Below are positions 1-6,195 of a stretch of 13,344 nucleotides of DNA, piece by piece (positions within the stretch are counted from its first letter, which is position 1; each line of letters starts with the position of its first letter). The notes under the pieces were generated by a model. It had not been told where the DNA came from, did not search any database, and was given only the letters and a program-made list of their open reading frames with translations. Position numbers and translations under genes: made by a program. This DNA comes from Rubritepida sp. (GTDB taxonomy: Bacteria; Pseudomonadota; Alphaproteobacteria; Acetobacterales; Acetobacteraceae): contig JACMRO010000244.1 of NCBI GenBank assembly GCA_014376425.1, forward strand, positions 1 to 13,344, read 5' to 3'.

Positions 1-2
1 CA

Positions 3-419
3 CCCCGCCGGCCGGCCCCAGCCCCGCCCCGCCAGGCCACCGCCCCGCGCAGCCCACGCCCGGCGGAGCCGCCAGGGGCGGCCGCCGCAGGGCCACCCGC
101 CGTGGCTTCTGCCGGCGGCGCCCCGGTGCGAGGCATCAACACCGCCCCCTCGGTCGACCCCAATTTCCCGCAGGGCCGCCCGCGCTACCCCCCCTCCGCG
201 CTGGCGCGGAACGAGCAGGGAACCGTCGCCATGAGCATGACCGTGGGGCCCGATGGCCGAGTCCAGGCGGTACGCATCCGCCGCAGCAGTGGTCACCTGG
301 CGCTGGACGAGGAGGCGCGCCGCCATGTGTTGCAAACCTGGCGCTTCCGCCCGGCCCTGCGCGACGGCGAGCCGGTGACCGACACGCTCGAGGCGGCTAT
401 TATCTTCACCTTGGATTAG
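3..419 (+). CDS. TonB-type energy transducer, C-terminal part (5' truncated by window edge)
   Basis: The reading frame is open to the left edge, so the N-terminal membrane anchor is missing. The first ~35 visible residues are rich in Pro and Ala, as in the periplasm-spanning linker of TonB proteins. The last ~85 residues match the TonB C-terminal domain: a YPPSALARNEQGTV start, a V-x-x-DGRV strand, the SSGHLALDEEA helix, a TWRFRPA motif, then PVTDTLEAAIIFTL at the end. Such proteins pass proton-motive-force energy from ExbB/ExbD to outer-membrane receptors, or serve as structural relatives of TonB. A GTG at 102 lies in frame but is internal to the linker, so it is unlikely to be the true start. 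The partner exbB/exbD genes are not visible. The domain call is firm; the transported ligand is unknown. Confidence 0.85.
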   Translation, partial: PRRPAPAPPRQATAPRSPRPAEPPGAAAAGPPAVASAGGAPVRGINTAPSVDPNFPQGRPRYPPSALARNEQGTVAMSMTVGPDGRVQAVRIRRSSGHLALDEEARRHVLQTWRFRPALRDGEPVTDTLEAAIIFTLD

Positions 420-430
420 GAACGCGCGAC

Positions 431-991
431 ATGGTCAAGCTTGACATCATCACCACCCGCGGCGGCGACGGCGGCGAGACATCGCTGGGCGACGGCAGCC
501 GGGTACGCAAGGACGCGCATCGGGTCGAGGCCTATGGCACGGTGGACGAGGCCAATTGCGTCATCGGCATCCTGCGCCTCCACCTCGCCGGCGACGCGAT
601 GGCCGACACCATGCTGGGCCGCGTCCAAAACGAGTTGTTCGATGTCGGTGCCGATCTGTGCGTGCCCGGCACCGGTGCCGACCGGCTGCGCATCAGTGAG
701 AGCCAGTGCCTGCTGCTGGAGCGCGATGTGATGACGATGAACGGCACGATCGCACCGCTCGACAGCTTCGTCCTGCCCGGCGGCAGCGCGGGTGCGGCGC
801 ATGCCCACCTGGCCCGCACCGTGGTCCGCCGGGCCGAAAGGCTGGCCGTCACCCTGGCGGCGGCCGAATCGGTGAACCCTGAGGTGATCCGCTACCTGAA
901 CCGCCTCAGCGACATGCTGTTCGTGCTCGGCCGCCGGCTGAACGACCAGGGCGCGGCCGATGTAAAGTGGGTGCCCGGCGCCAGCCGCTGA
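431..991 (+). CDS. pduO: PduO-type cob(I)alamin / cob(I)yrinic acid a,c-diamide adenosyltransferase
   Basis: This 186-residue protein transfers the 5'-deoxyadenosyl group of ATP to cob(I)alamin, giving adenosylcobalamin. Family marks are visible in order: an N-terminal ATP-binding segment TTRGGDGGETSLGDG (residues 8-22), VEAYGTVDEAN (32-42), QNELFDVGADL (66-76), FVLPGG (113-118), the arginine helix RTVVRRAER (129-137), and the C-terminal YLNRLSDMLFVLGR (155-168). Length is typical of a single-domain PduO/MMAB enzyme. The ATG lies 11 bp after the tonB-like stop, so the two may be co-transcribed; the ribosome-binding site is weak. It is unrelated in sequence to the CobA/BtuR type. The symbol refers to the family type rather than to propanediol use, since no pdu genes are present. 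Confidence 0.93.
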   Translation: MVKLDIITTRGGDGGETSLGDGSRVRKDAHRVEAYGTVDEANCVIGILRLHLAGDAMADTMLGRVQNELFDVGADLCVPGTGADRLRISESQCLLLERDVMTMNGTIAPLDSFVLPGGSAGAAHAHLARTVVRRAERLAVTLAAAESVNPEVIRYLNRLSDMLFVLGRRLNDQGAADVKWVPGASR

Positions 992-1083
992 GCAGTCCGC
1001 GCGCGCCTCTCCCCCCCTTTCCCCAGCAGGGGGCCCAGGTGCCAACTGGACGGCAGCAGCGTCCGCGGGCAGATGGCGGGGCG

Positions 1084-2157
1084 ATGGAACTCCGCACCGC
1101 CGACTTCAACTTCGACCTGCCGCCCGACCGGATCGCCCAGCACCCTGCCCGGCCCCGTGACAGCGCGCGCATGCTGGTTGTCGGTGACGGGCTGCACGAC
1201 GCCATGGTGGGCGACCTGCCAGGCCTGCTGGAGCCCGGCGACCTGATGGTGGTGAACGACACCCGCGTCATCCCCGCGCGTCTCGTTGCCCATCGCGGCG
1301 ATGCGCGGATCGAGGTGATGCTGAACCGGGCCGAGGGCGGTGGCGTGTGGCATGCCCTGCTGCGCAATTCCCGCCGGTTGCGCGCCGGTGACACGCTGCG
1401 CATCGCGGGTGCGGCGGTGACCGCGCGCGTGCTGGAGGCGCCGGAGGGCGGCACCGCGCGGCTGGATTTTGGCCCCGACGAGGCGGCCCTGGCCGCGGCG
1501 CTGGAGGCGGTGGGCGAAGTGCCGCTGCCGCCCTACATCGACCGCATGCAGGGCCCGGCGCCGACCGACCGGGAGGATTATCAGACCGCCTTCGCGCAGC
1601 GCCCCGGCGCCGTCGCCGCCCCCACCGCCAGCCTGCACTTCACACCCGCGCTGCTGGCCGCGCTCGACGCCCGGGGCGTGGGCCGGGCGACCGTGACCCT
1701 GCATGTCGGCGCCGGAACCTTCCTGCCGTTGCGCGCCGAAGACCCGCGAGACCACCGGCTGCATGCCGAATGGGGCGAGGTGACGCCGCAGGCCGCCGCC
1801 GCGATCAATGGCTGTCAGGGCCGCGTCATCGCCATCGGTACCACCGCGCTGCGGCTGCTGGAGGCGGCGGCGGCCCCGGAGGCGGCCCCGGAGGCCCCGA
1901 AGGCGCGCGTCCGTCCGTTCCGCGGCCTGACCGACATTTATCTGCTCCCCGGCCACCGCTTCCGCACGGCCGACATGCTGCTGACCAACTTCCACCTGCC
2001 GAAGTCGACTCTGCTCATGCTGGTCAGCGCGTTTGCGGGAACGGCGCGCATCCGGGCAGCCTACGCGCACGCCATCGCGAAGGGGTACCGGTTCTACAGC
2101 TACGGCGACGCCTCGCTGCTGTCGCTCGCCCGGGATCTTGAGGATGGCGCGCCATGA
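1084..2157 (+). CDS. queA: S-adenosylmethionine:tRNA ribosyltransferase-isomerase (QueA)
   Basis: QueA moves the ribosyl part of S-adenosylmethionine onto preQ1 at tRNA position 34, giving epoxyqueuosine. The 357-residue product starts at the ATG (MELRTADFNFDLP), preceded by a GGCGGGG Shine-Dalgarno-like run. An in-frame GTG at 967 would add 39 Pro/Arg-rich residues and overlap the previous gene, so I reject it. Family blocks are visible: DLPPDRIAQHPARPRD near the start, VVNDTRVIPARL (56-67), the LHVGAGTF block (206-213), a TDIYLLPG block (283-290), and LLTNFHLPKSTL (299-310) with SAFAG after it. An Ala/Pro/Glu stretch at about residues 261-273 sits just before the C-terminal block; it comes from a 12-bp tandem duplication and looks like a loop expansion. 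tgt follows ~200 bp downstream, in the usual queA-tgt order. Confidence 0.97.
   Translation: MELRTADFNFDLPPDRIAQHPARPRDSARMLVVGDGLHDAMVGDLPGLLEPGDLMVVNDTRVIPARLVAHRGDARIEVMLNRAEGGGVWHALLRNSRRLRAGDTLRIAGAAVTARVLEAPEGGTARLDFGPDEAALAAALEAVGEVPLPPYIDRMQGPAPTDREDYQTAFAQRPGAVAAPTASLHFTPALLAALDARGVGRATVTLHVGAGTFLPLRAEDPRDHRLHAEWGEVTPQAAAAINGCQGRVIAIGTTALRLLEAAAAPEAAPEAPKARVRPFRGLTDIYLLPGHRFRTADMLLTNFHLPKSTLLMLVSAFAGTARIRAAYAHAIAKGYRFYSYGDASLLSLARDLEDGAP
1869..1892 (+). repeat. 12-bp perfect tandem duplication inside queA
   Basis: The unit GGCGGCCCCGGA occurs twice head to tail (1869-1880 and 1881-1892), followed by a partial third copy. It encodes an AAPE-type repeat in the loop before the QueA C-terminal block. 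The length is a multiple of three, so the frame is kept. Confidence 0.8.
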
Positions 2158-2360
2158 CGGGTGGCATCAAGGATGCCGCGCCGCAGCGCCGGTCTTCGGT
2201 CGCAGCCGCCGCCCGCCATTTGGCCGAGGTTGGGGCCGGGGCGGGGGCCAGGGCTGGGCTTGGAGCAAGGGCCAGAGCTGGGGTTGAAGCCTGGTCCGGA
2301 GCCGGGACATGGCCCCACCGGCCAGGCAAGGTCCGGCCGAACGAGAGGATACGGGGTTGA
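2154..2360 (+). CDS. Doubtful 68-residue ORF bridging queA and tgt
   Basis: An ATG overlaps the queA stop as ATGA, and the TGA stop overlaps the proposed tgt TTG start as TTGA. A ribosome could therefore pass from queA through this frame to tgt. The product begins MTGGIKDAAPQRRSSV and then turns into a low-complexity Gly/Ala/Arg stretch, because the DNA beneath is a hexanucleotide repeat. I recognise no domain. A second frame (GTG 2161 to a stop at 2382) is also open across the repeat and encodes a Gly-Pro-rich string, which shows that openness here is cheap. It could be a leader peptide, a translational coupler, or chance. Low confidence. Confidence 0.2.
   Translation: MTGGIKDAAPQRRSSVAAAARHLAEVGAGAGARAGLGARARAGVEAWSGAGTWPHRPGKVRPNERIRG
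2232..2258 (+). promoter_or_regulatory. G-quadruplex motif in the queA-tgt transcript
   Basis: The plus (sense) strand carries G4-CC-G4-C-G5-CCA-G3-CT-G3: five guanine runs with loops of 1-3 bases, well within the usual G-quadruplex pattern. It lies 75 bp downstream of the queA stop and about 100 bp upstream of tgt, and it would form in the mRNA as well as in the coding-strand DNA. Whether it affects transcription or tgt translation is inference. Confidence 0.55.
2232..2309 (+). repeat. Degenerate GGGGCC-type hexanucleotide tandem repeat, about 13 units
   Basis: Read in steps of six from 2232, the units are GGGGCC, GGGGCG, GGGGCC, AGGGCT, GGGCTT, GGAGCA, AGGGCC, AGAGCT, GGGGTT, GAAGCC, TGGTCC, GGAGCC and GGGACA. 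The consensus is about RGGGCY, purines then two pyrimidines, clean at the left end and decayed to the right. Six-base periodicity gives two-residue repeats in every frame (Gly-Pro, Ala-Gly/Arg; Pro-Ala on the minus strand). It fills the queA-tgt spacer. Confidence 0.75.
2343..2348 (+). promoter_or_regulatory. Ribosome-binding site that sets the tgt start
   Basis: GAGAGG lies 8 nt before the TTG at 2357. No comparable site was noted before the alternative ATG at 2309, which falls inside the repeat tract. Confidence 0.5.
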
Positions 2361-3460
2361 GGTGGGATTGCGCGGGGTGTGACGGCGCGGCGCGGGCGGG
2401 GCTGCTGCACACGGCGCATGGCGCGGTGCCGACACCGGTGTTCATGCCGGTCGGCACCGCCGGCACCGTCAAGGGGATGACGGCCGACGCGGTGCGCGCC
2501 ACCGGCGCCCGCATCGTGCTGGGCAACACCTATCACCTGATGCTGCGGCCGGGCGCCGAACGCGTGGCGCGGCTGGGTGGGCTGCACCGGATGATGGACT
2601 GGGCAGGGCCAATACTGACCGATTCGGGCGGCTTCCAGGTCATGAGCCTGTCGGGGCTGCGGAAAATGGACGCCGACGGCGTCACCTTCCAGTCGCATAT
2701 CGACGGTTCGAAACACCGGTTGACCCCGGCGCGCAGCATCGAAATTCAGCATCTGCTCGATGCCACCATCACGATGAGCTTCGACGAATGCACCCCTTTT
2801 CCGGCCACGCATGAGGTAGCGGCGACATCCATGCGGCTGTCGATGGACTGGGCGGCGCGCGGCCGGGCCGCCTTCGTGCCGCGGCCGGGCTATGGCCTGT
2901 TCGGCATCGTGCAGGGCAGCACCTTCCCCGACCTCCGCGCCGAGAGCGTCGCCGCACTTACCCGCATCGGCTTCGAAGGCTATGCCGTGGGCGGCCTGGC
3001 GGTGGGCGAGGGGCAGGCCGCCATGTTCGATACGCTGGACGTGACCGTGCCGCTGCTGCCGCACACCCACCCGCCCTATCTGATGGGCGTGGGCACGCCC
3101 GACGACCTGATCGGCGCCGTCAGCCGTGGCATCGACATGTTCGACTGCGTCATCCCGACCCGCTCGGGCCGCATGGGCCGCGCCTATACCAGCGGCGGCG
3201 TGCTGAACCTGCGCAACGCCCGCCACGCCGATGCCGATCAGCCGCTCGATCCCGAATGCGACTGCCCGGCCTGCACACGGCACGTACGCGCCTATATCCA
3301 CCACTTGATCAAGGCCGAGGAGATGTTGGGCCCCATGCTGCTGACCTGGCATAATATTCGCTACTACCAGCGGCTGATGGAGCGGCTGCGCGCCGCCATC
3401 CTGGCTGGCCGCCTGGCCGCAGAGGCCGCCGCCATCCGCGCCGGCTGGGCCGCGGTATGA
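2357..3460 (+). CDS. tgt: tRNA-guanine(34) transglycosylase (queuine tRNA-ribosyltransferase, Tgt)
   Basis: Tgt exchanges guanine-34 of Tyr, His, Asn and Asp tRNAs for preQ1. I choose the TTG start at 2357 (367 residues): it follows a GAGAGG site, and the product then opens with family-like sequence (RWDCAGCDGAARAGLLHTAHG). With this start the general-base Asp of DSGGFQV is residue 89, the E. coli number as I recall it. The nucleophilic Asp of GIDMFDCVIPTRSGRMG is about 263. The zinc ligands of the CDCPAC motif (Cys301, Cys303, Cys306) and His332 of TWHN fall within one residue of the E. coli positions. The upstream in-frame ATG at 2309 adds 16 repeat-derived residues not expected in the family. 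The stop overlaps the queF start as ATGA, implying translational coupling. Confidence 0.96.
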   Translation: MRWDCAGCDGAARAGLLHTAHGAVPTPVFMPVGTAGTVKGMTADAVRATGARIVLGNTYHLMLRPGAERVARLGGLHRMMDWAGPILTDSGGFQVMSLSGLRKMDADGVTFQSHIDGSKHRLTPARSIEIQHLLDATITMSFDECTPFPATHEVAATSMRLSMDWAARGRAAFVPRPGYGLFGIVQGSTFPDLRAESVAALTRIGFEGYAVGGLAVGEGQAAMFDTLDVTVPLLPHTHPPYLMGVGTPDDLIGAVSRGIDMFDCVIPTRSGRMGRAYTSGGVLNLRNARHADADQPLDPECDCPACTRHVRAYIHHLIKAEEMLGPMLLTWHNIRYYQRLMERLRAAILAGRLAAEAAAIRAGWAAV

Positions 3461-3921
3461 TGCGCCCCGCGCCCGAGGGCCTGACCATGCTGGGCCAGGC
3501 GACCGCGCTGCCAGCCAGCCCGGAGCAGGCGGTGCTGGAGCGAGTGGCCAACCCGCACCCCGACATCGCCTACTGCATCCGCTTCGCCGCACCCGAATTC
3601 ACCAGCCTCTGCCCGCTGACCGGCCAGCCGGATTTCGCCCATCTCGTGCTCGATTACGTGCCTGGGCAGTGGATCGTGGAAAGCAAGTCGCTGAAGCTCT
3701 ACCTCGGCAGCTTCCGCAACCACGGCGCCTTCCACGAGGCCTGCACGCTCGACATCGCGCGCCGCCTGGTGGCGACGATCGAGCCGGCCTGGCTGCGCAT
3801 CGGCGGTTACTGGTACCCGCGCGGCGGCATCCCGATCGATGTCTTCTGGCAGACCGGCGCGCCGCCGCCCGATGTGTGGGTCCCCGACCAGGGTGTGGCA
3901 GGCTATCGCGGCCGGGGGTGA
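3457..3921 (+). CDS. queF: NADPH-dependent 7-cyano-7-deazaguanine (preQ0) reductase, QueF
   Basis: QueF reduces the nitrile of preQ0 to the amine of preQ1, the base that Tgt inserts. The 154-residue product is the short, YkvM-like unimodular form. FTSLCPLTGQPDFA contains the thioimide-forming Cys52 and the proton-donor Asp59. The family signature ESKSLKLY is at residues 75-82, and NHGAFHE carries His93 and Glu94. The spacings Cys to Asp (7) and Cys to Glu (42) equal those of the B. subtilis enzyme (Cys55, Asp62, Glu97). The first ATG overlaps the tgt stop (ATGATG); starts at 3460 and 3487 are also possible. Together with queA and tgt it covers late queuosine synthesis. queC, queD, queE and an epoxyqueuosine reductase must be elsewhere. 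Confidence 0.96.
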   Translation: MMRPAPEGLTMLGQATALPASPEQAVLERVANPHPDIAYCIRFAAPEFTSLCPLTGQPDFAHLVLDYVPGQWIVESKSLKLYLGSFRNHGAFHEACTLDIARRLVATIEPAWLRIGGYWYPRGGIPIDVFWQTGAPPPDVWVPDQGVAGYRGRG

Positions 3922-3958
3922 CGGCGTGTAGGCTTCCGCCAACCGAGGAAACCGCGCC

Positions 3959-4954
3959 ATGCATCGCCGCGTCCTGTTCGCCGCCACCCTGTCCGCCGGC
4001 GCCCTGCCGGTGGCGGCGCGCGCCCAGGGTGGGACAGCCCCCTCGACCGCCCCCTCGCCCGCCCGCTGGCCCGACCGGCCGATCCGCGTCTTCGTCCCCT
4101 TCGCGCCGGGCACCGCGACCGACAACCTGGCGCGCGTCGTAGCCGAGCCGCTGGGCGCGGCCCTGGGCCAGCCCATCATCATCGAAAACCGGGCCGGGGC
4201 AGGGGGCGCGATCGGTGCCCAGGCGGCGGCCCGCGCCGCGCCGGACGGCTATTCGCTACTGTTCGGCTCCGCCACCACCCAGGCCGCGAATGTGTCGCTG
4301 ATCCGCAACCTGCCCTACGACCCGGCGCGCGACTTCACGCCGATTTCCAGGCTGGGCCACATCGCCCAGGTGCTGGTGGTGCATCCCTCGGTACCGGCGC
4401 AGACCGCGGTCGAATTCGTGGCCTGGCTGCGCGCCAACCCTGGCCGTAACTTCGCCGCCGCTTCATCGGGCAACCTGGCACCCGCGGCCTTCCTGGTGAA
4501 GCGGCTGGGGCTGGACGCGCAGGGCGTCACCTACCGCTCGCCGCCGCAGGCGCTGACCGACGTGATGGCAGGCACCGTGCCGTTCATGTTCATCGACATG
4601 TCGGCGGTGCTGGGCCATGTCCGCGCCGGCGCGGTCCGCGCGCTGGCGGTGACCTCCGCCCGCCCGTCCATCCTGCTGCCCGAGGTGCCGCCACTGGCCG
4701 CCACCGTGCTGCCGGGGTTCGAGCTGCTGACCTGGTTCGGCCTCTACGCCCCGGCCGGGCTGCCCGAGCCGATGGTCGCGCGCCTCAACGCCGAGGCGCG
4801 GGCCGCCCTTTCCCGGCCCGAGGTGGTGCAACGCCTCATCGGCATGGGCTTCGAGCCGCAATCCAGCACGCCCGAAGAACTGCGCGATTTCACCCGCAGC
4901 GAGATCGAGAAATGGCGCGGCCTGGTGGCCGAGACGGGCATGGAAGTGACCTGA
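3959..4954 (+). CDS. Bug/TctC-family periplasmic substrate-binding protein (first of tandem pair)
   Basis: This 331-residue protein begins with a Sec-type signal (RR, then a hydrophobic stretch, with likely cleavage after AARA near residue 22). The mature part starts WPDRPIRVFVPFAPGTATDNLAR, the first ligand loop of the Bug fold, followed by PIIIENRAGAGGAIG and the PDGYSLL segment of the second loop; all are hallmarks of the Bug/TctC family. These proteins bind carboxylates or similar small acids for tripartite tricarboxylate transporters (TctABC), but many are orphans without TctA/TctB, as here. A GAGGAA ribosome site lies 8 nt before the ATG. The gene is 37 bp after queF, so transcription could continue from the que genes, though the functions differ. 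The ligand cannot be told from sequence. Confidence 0.92.
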   Translation: MHRRVLFAATLSAGALPVAARAQGGTAPSTAPSPARWPDRPIRVFVPFAPGTATDNLARVVAEPLGAALGQPIIIENRAGAGGAIGAQAAARAAPDGYSLLFGSATTQAANVSLIRNLPYDPARDFTPISRLGHIAQVLVVHPSVPAQTAVEFVAWLRANPGRNFAAASSGNLAPAAFLVKRLGLDAQGVTYRSPPQALTDVMAGTVPFMFIDMSAVLGHVRAGAVRALAVTSARPSILLPEVPPLAATVLPGFELLTWFGLYAPAGLPEPMVARLNAEARAALSRPEVVQRLIGMGFEPQSSTPEELRDFTRSEIEKWRGLVAETGMEVT

Positions 4955-4982
4955 ACGTGCTGAAACCGAACGGAGAAACACC

Positions 4983-5933
4983 ATGAATCGCCGCGCCCTG
5001 CCTTTGCTGCTGGCTTGCCCGGTCCTGGCCCAGGAGGGCTTCCCCAGCCGGCCCATCGCCGTCGTCAGCGGCTATGCCCCCGGCGGCGTAACCGACATCG
5101 TCAGCCGCGCCGTCGCCGCCCGCATGGGGCAGGAGCTGGGCGTGCCGATCGTGGTGGAAAATCGGGTGGGTGCCGCGACCGCGGTCGGTAACACTTATGT
5201 GGCGCAGGCCCGCCCGGACGGCCATACGCTGCTGATGGGCACCAGCACGCTGGCGATCAACCCGGCCCTGCAGCCAACGCTGACGCCGCGCGACCCGATG
5301 CGCGAGCTGGCGCCCGTGGGCATGGTGTTCCGCAGCCCCTTCGTGCTGCATGTGCACCCCACTCTGCCGGTGCATTCCATGGCGGAGTTCGTGGCCTATG
5401 CCCGCGCCAATCCCGGGCGGCTGAACATCGGCAGTTCCGGCACCGGCGCGGTGAACCACCTCTCCCAGGCGCTGTTGGTGGCCCGCACCGGTATCGATCT
5501 GGTGCATGTGCCGTTCCGCGGGGGTGCGCCGGGGCTGTTGGAGCTGCGTGCCGGCCGCATCCAGGGCATGTTCAACGCGGTGCAGGAGGCGCAGCCGACG
5601 GTGCGCGAGGGTGCGACGCGGGCGCTGGGCATCACCAGCCTGACCCGGGCGCCGACCATGCCCGAGGTGCCGCCCATCGCCGATACCGTGCCGGGCTACG
5701 AGGCGGTGTTCTGGCAGGGGCTGTTCGCGCCGGCCGGGACGCCCGCACCGGTGATTGCCCGGCTGCAGGCGGCGCTGCAGGTCGCGACGACCGACGTCAC
5801 GCTGGTCTCGCGCATGGCCGAACAGGGTGTAGAGATGCTGACGGGCGGCGCCGAGGCGCTGCGCGCGCTGCTGGCGCGGGACACGGCGAGCTGGGGCGAG
5901 GTGATCCGCAGCGCCAACATCAGGCCCGAATAG
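4983..5933 (+). CDS. Bug/TctC-family periplasmic substrate-binding protein (second of tandem pair)
   Basis: A 316-residue paralogue of the preceding protein, 28 bp downstream with a GGAG site 7 nt before the ATG; the two are probably one unit. The Bug fold is evident from FPSRPIAVVSGYAPGGVTDI (loop one), PIVVENRVGAATAVG, PDGHTLL (loop two) and the C-terminal PGYEAVFWQGLFAPAGTP block. The N-terminus is odd: the signal is only about 17 residues (MNRRALPLLLACPVLAQ). It could be cut after VLA, or the LLAC at residues 9-12 could act as a poor lipobox. The two proteins are clearly divergent in the binding loops (AGAGGAIG against GAATAVG), so they probably bind different ligands. No tctA or tctB is present in the window. 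Confidence 0.92.
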   Translation: MNRRALPLLLACPVLAQEGFPSRPIAVVSGYAPGGVTDIVSRAVAARMGQELGVPIVVENRVGAATAVGNTYVAQARPDGHTLLMGTSTLAINPALQPTLTPRDPMRELAPVGMVFRSPFVLHVHPTLPVHSMAEFVAYARANPGRLNIGSSGTGAVNHLSQALLVARTGIDLVHVPFRGGAPGLLELRAGRIQGMFNAVQEAQPTVREGATRALGITSLTRAPTMPEVPPIADTVPGYEAVFWQGLFAPAGTPAPVIARLQAALQVATTDVTLVSRMAEQGVEMLTGGAEALRALLARDTASWGEVIRSANIRPE

Positions 5934-6195
5934 CCCATCACCCCCGGCATGGCCGGGCTGGACCTGGCCACTGGATCACCGGAGTGCTGTTTTCTGGCGC
6001 CGAAAGGCAGCGCGTTCGCCGTGCGGAAGCGTTGTGGCGTGGAAATTCCTGCGCTCCGGAAGCGATGCTGGTCGTGCGGGAGATGAAACCGCGCGATTGG
6101 ATCAAGTGCCGGGGAACGCGCAACCCGCGCGACGGTGCAGCCCCACTCACCCCTTTCGCGCTGCGTGACGCGAGTGCCGCGTATGGTCCGGCAAT
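5934..6195. other. Convergent intergenic region between the second Bug gene and the lyase gene
   Basis: About 260 bp between two converging genes. It is visibly less GC-extreme than its surroundings (for example the stretches around 5988-6005 and 6040-6110). Open frames exist on both strands (e.g. 5984-6268 plus, 5938-6150 minus) but have no recognisable domain or good ribosome site. No tRNA-like cloverleaf was seen. Apart from a short hairpin near the left end I can assign nothing here. Confidence 0.5.
5943..5957 (+). terminator. Possible weak terminator hairpin after the second Bug gene
   Basis: CCCGGC-ATG-GCCGGG forms a perfect 6-bp GC stem with a 3-nt loop, 9 bp after the stop. No T-run follows, so it is at best a weak or factor-assisted terminator. 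Confidence 0.25.

Noticed and set aside
1021..1032. CCCC-AGCA-GGGG hairpin before queA as a terminator
   Set aside because: The stem is only 4 bp with no T-run; in DNA this GC-rich it is expected by chance.
416..1045. Long open frame antisense to the adenosyltransferase gene
   Set aside because: It is a high-GC shadow rich in Arg, Ala, His and Gln with no domain; the plus-strand frame has clear PduO motifs.
967..1083. GTG start extending QueA by 39 residues
   Set aside because: The extension is Pro/Arg/Gln-rich, overlaps the previous gene and is not part of the QueA family; the ATG at 1084 has a good upstream GGCGGGG.
2158..2356. preQ1 riboswitch upstream of tgt
   Set aside because: No C-rich loop with an A-rich tail typical of preQ1 aptamers; the spacer is a G-rich repeat instead.
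892..3592. Very long minus-strand open frames across queA and tgt (up to ~520 codons)
   Set aside because: These are codon-position shadows of queA and tgt in GC-rich DNA; the products have no recognisable motif and no ribosome sites.
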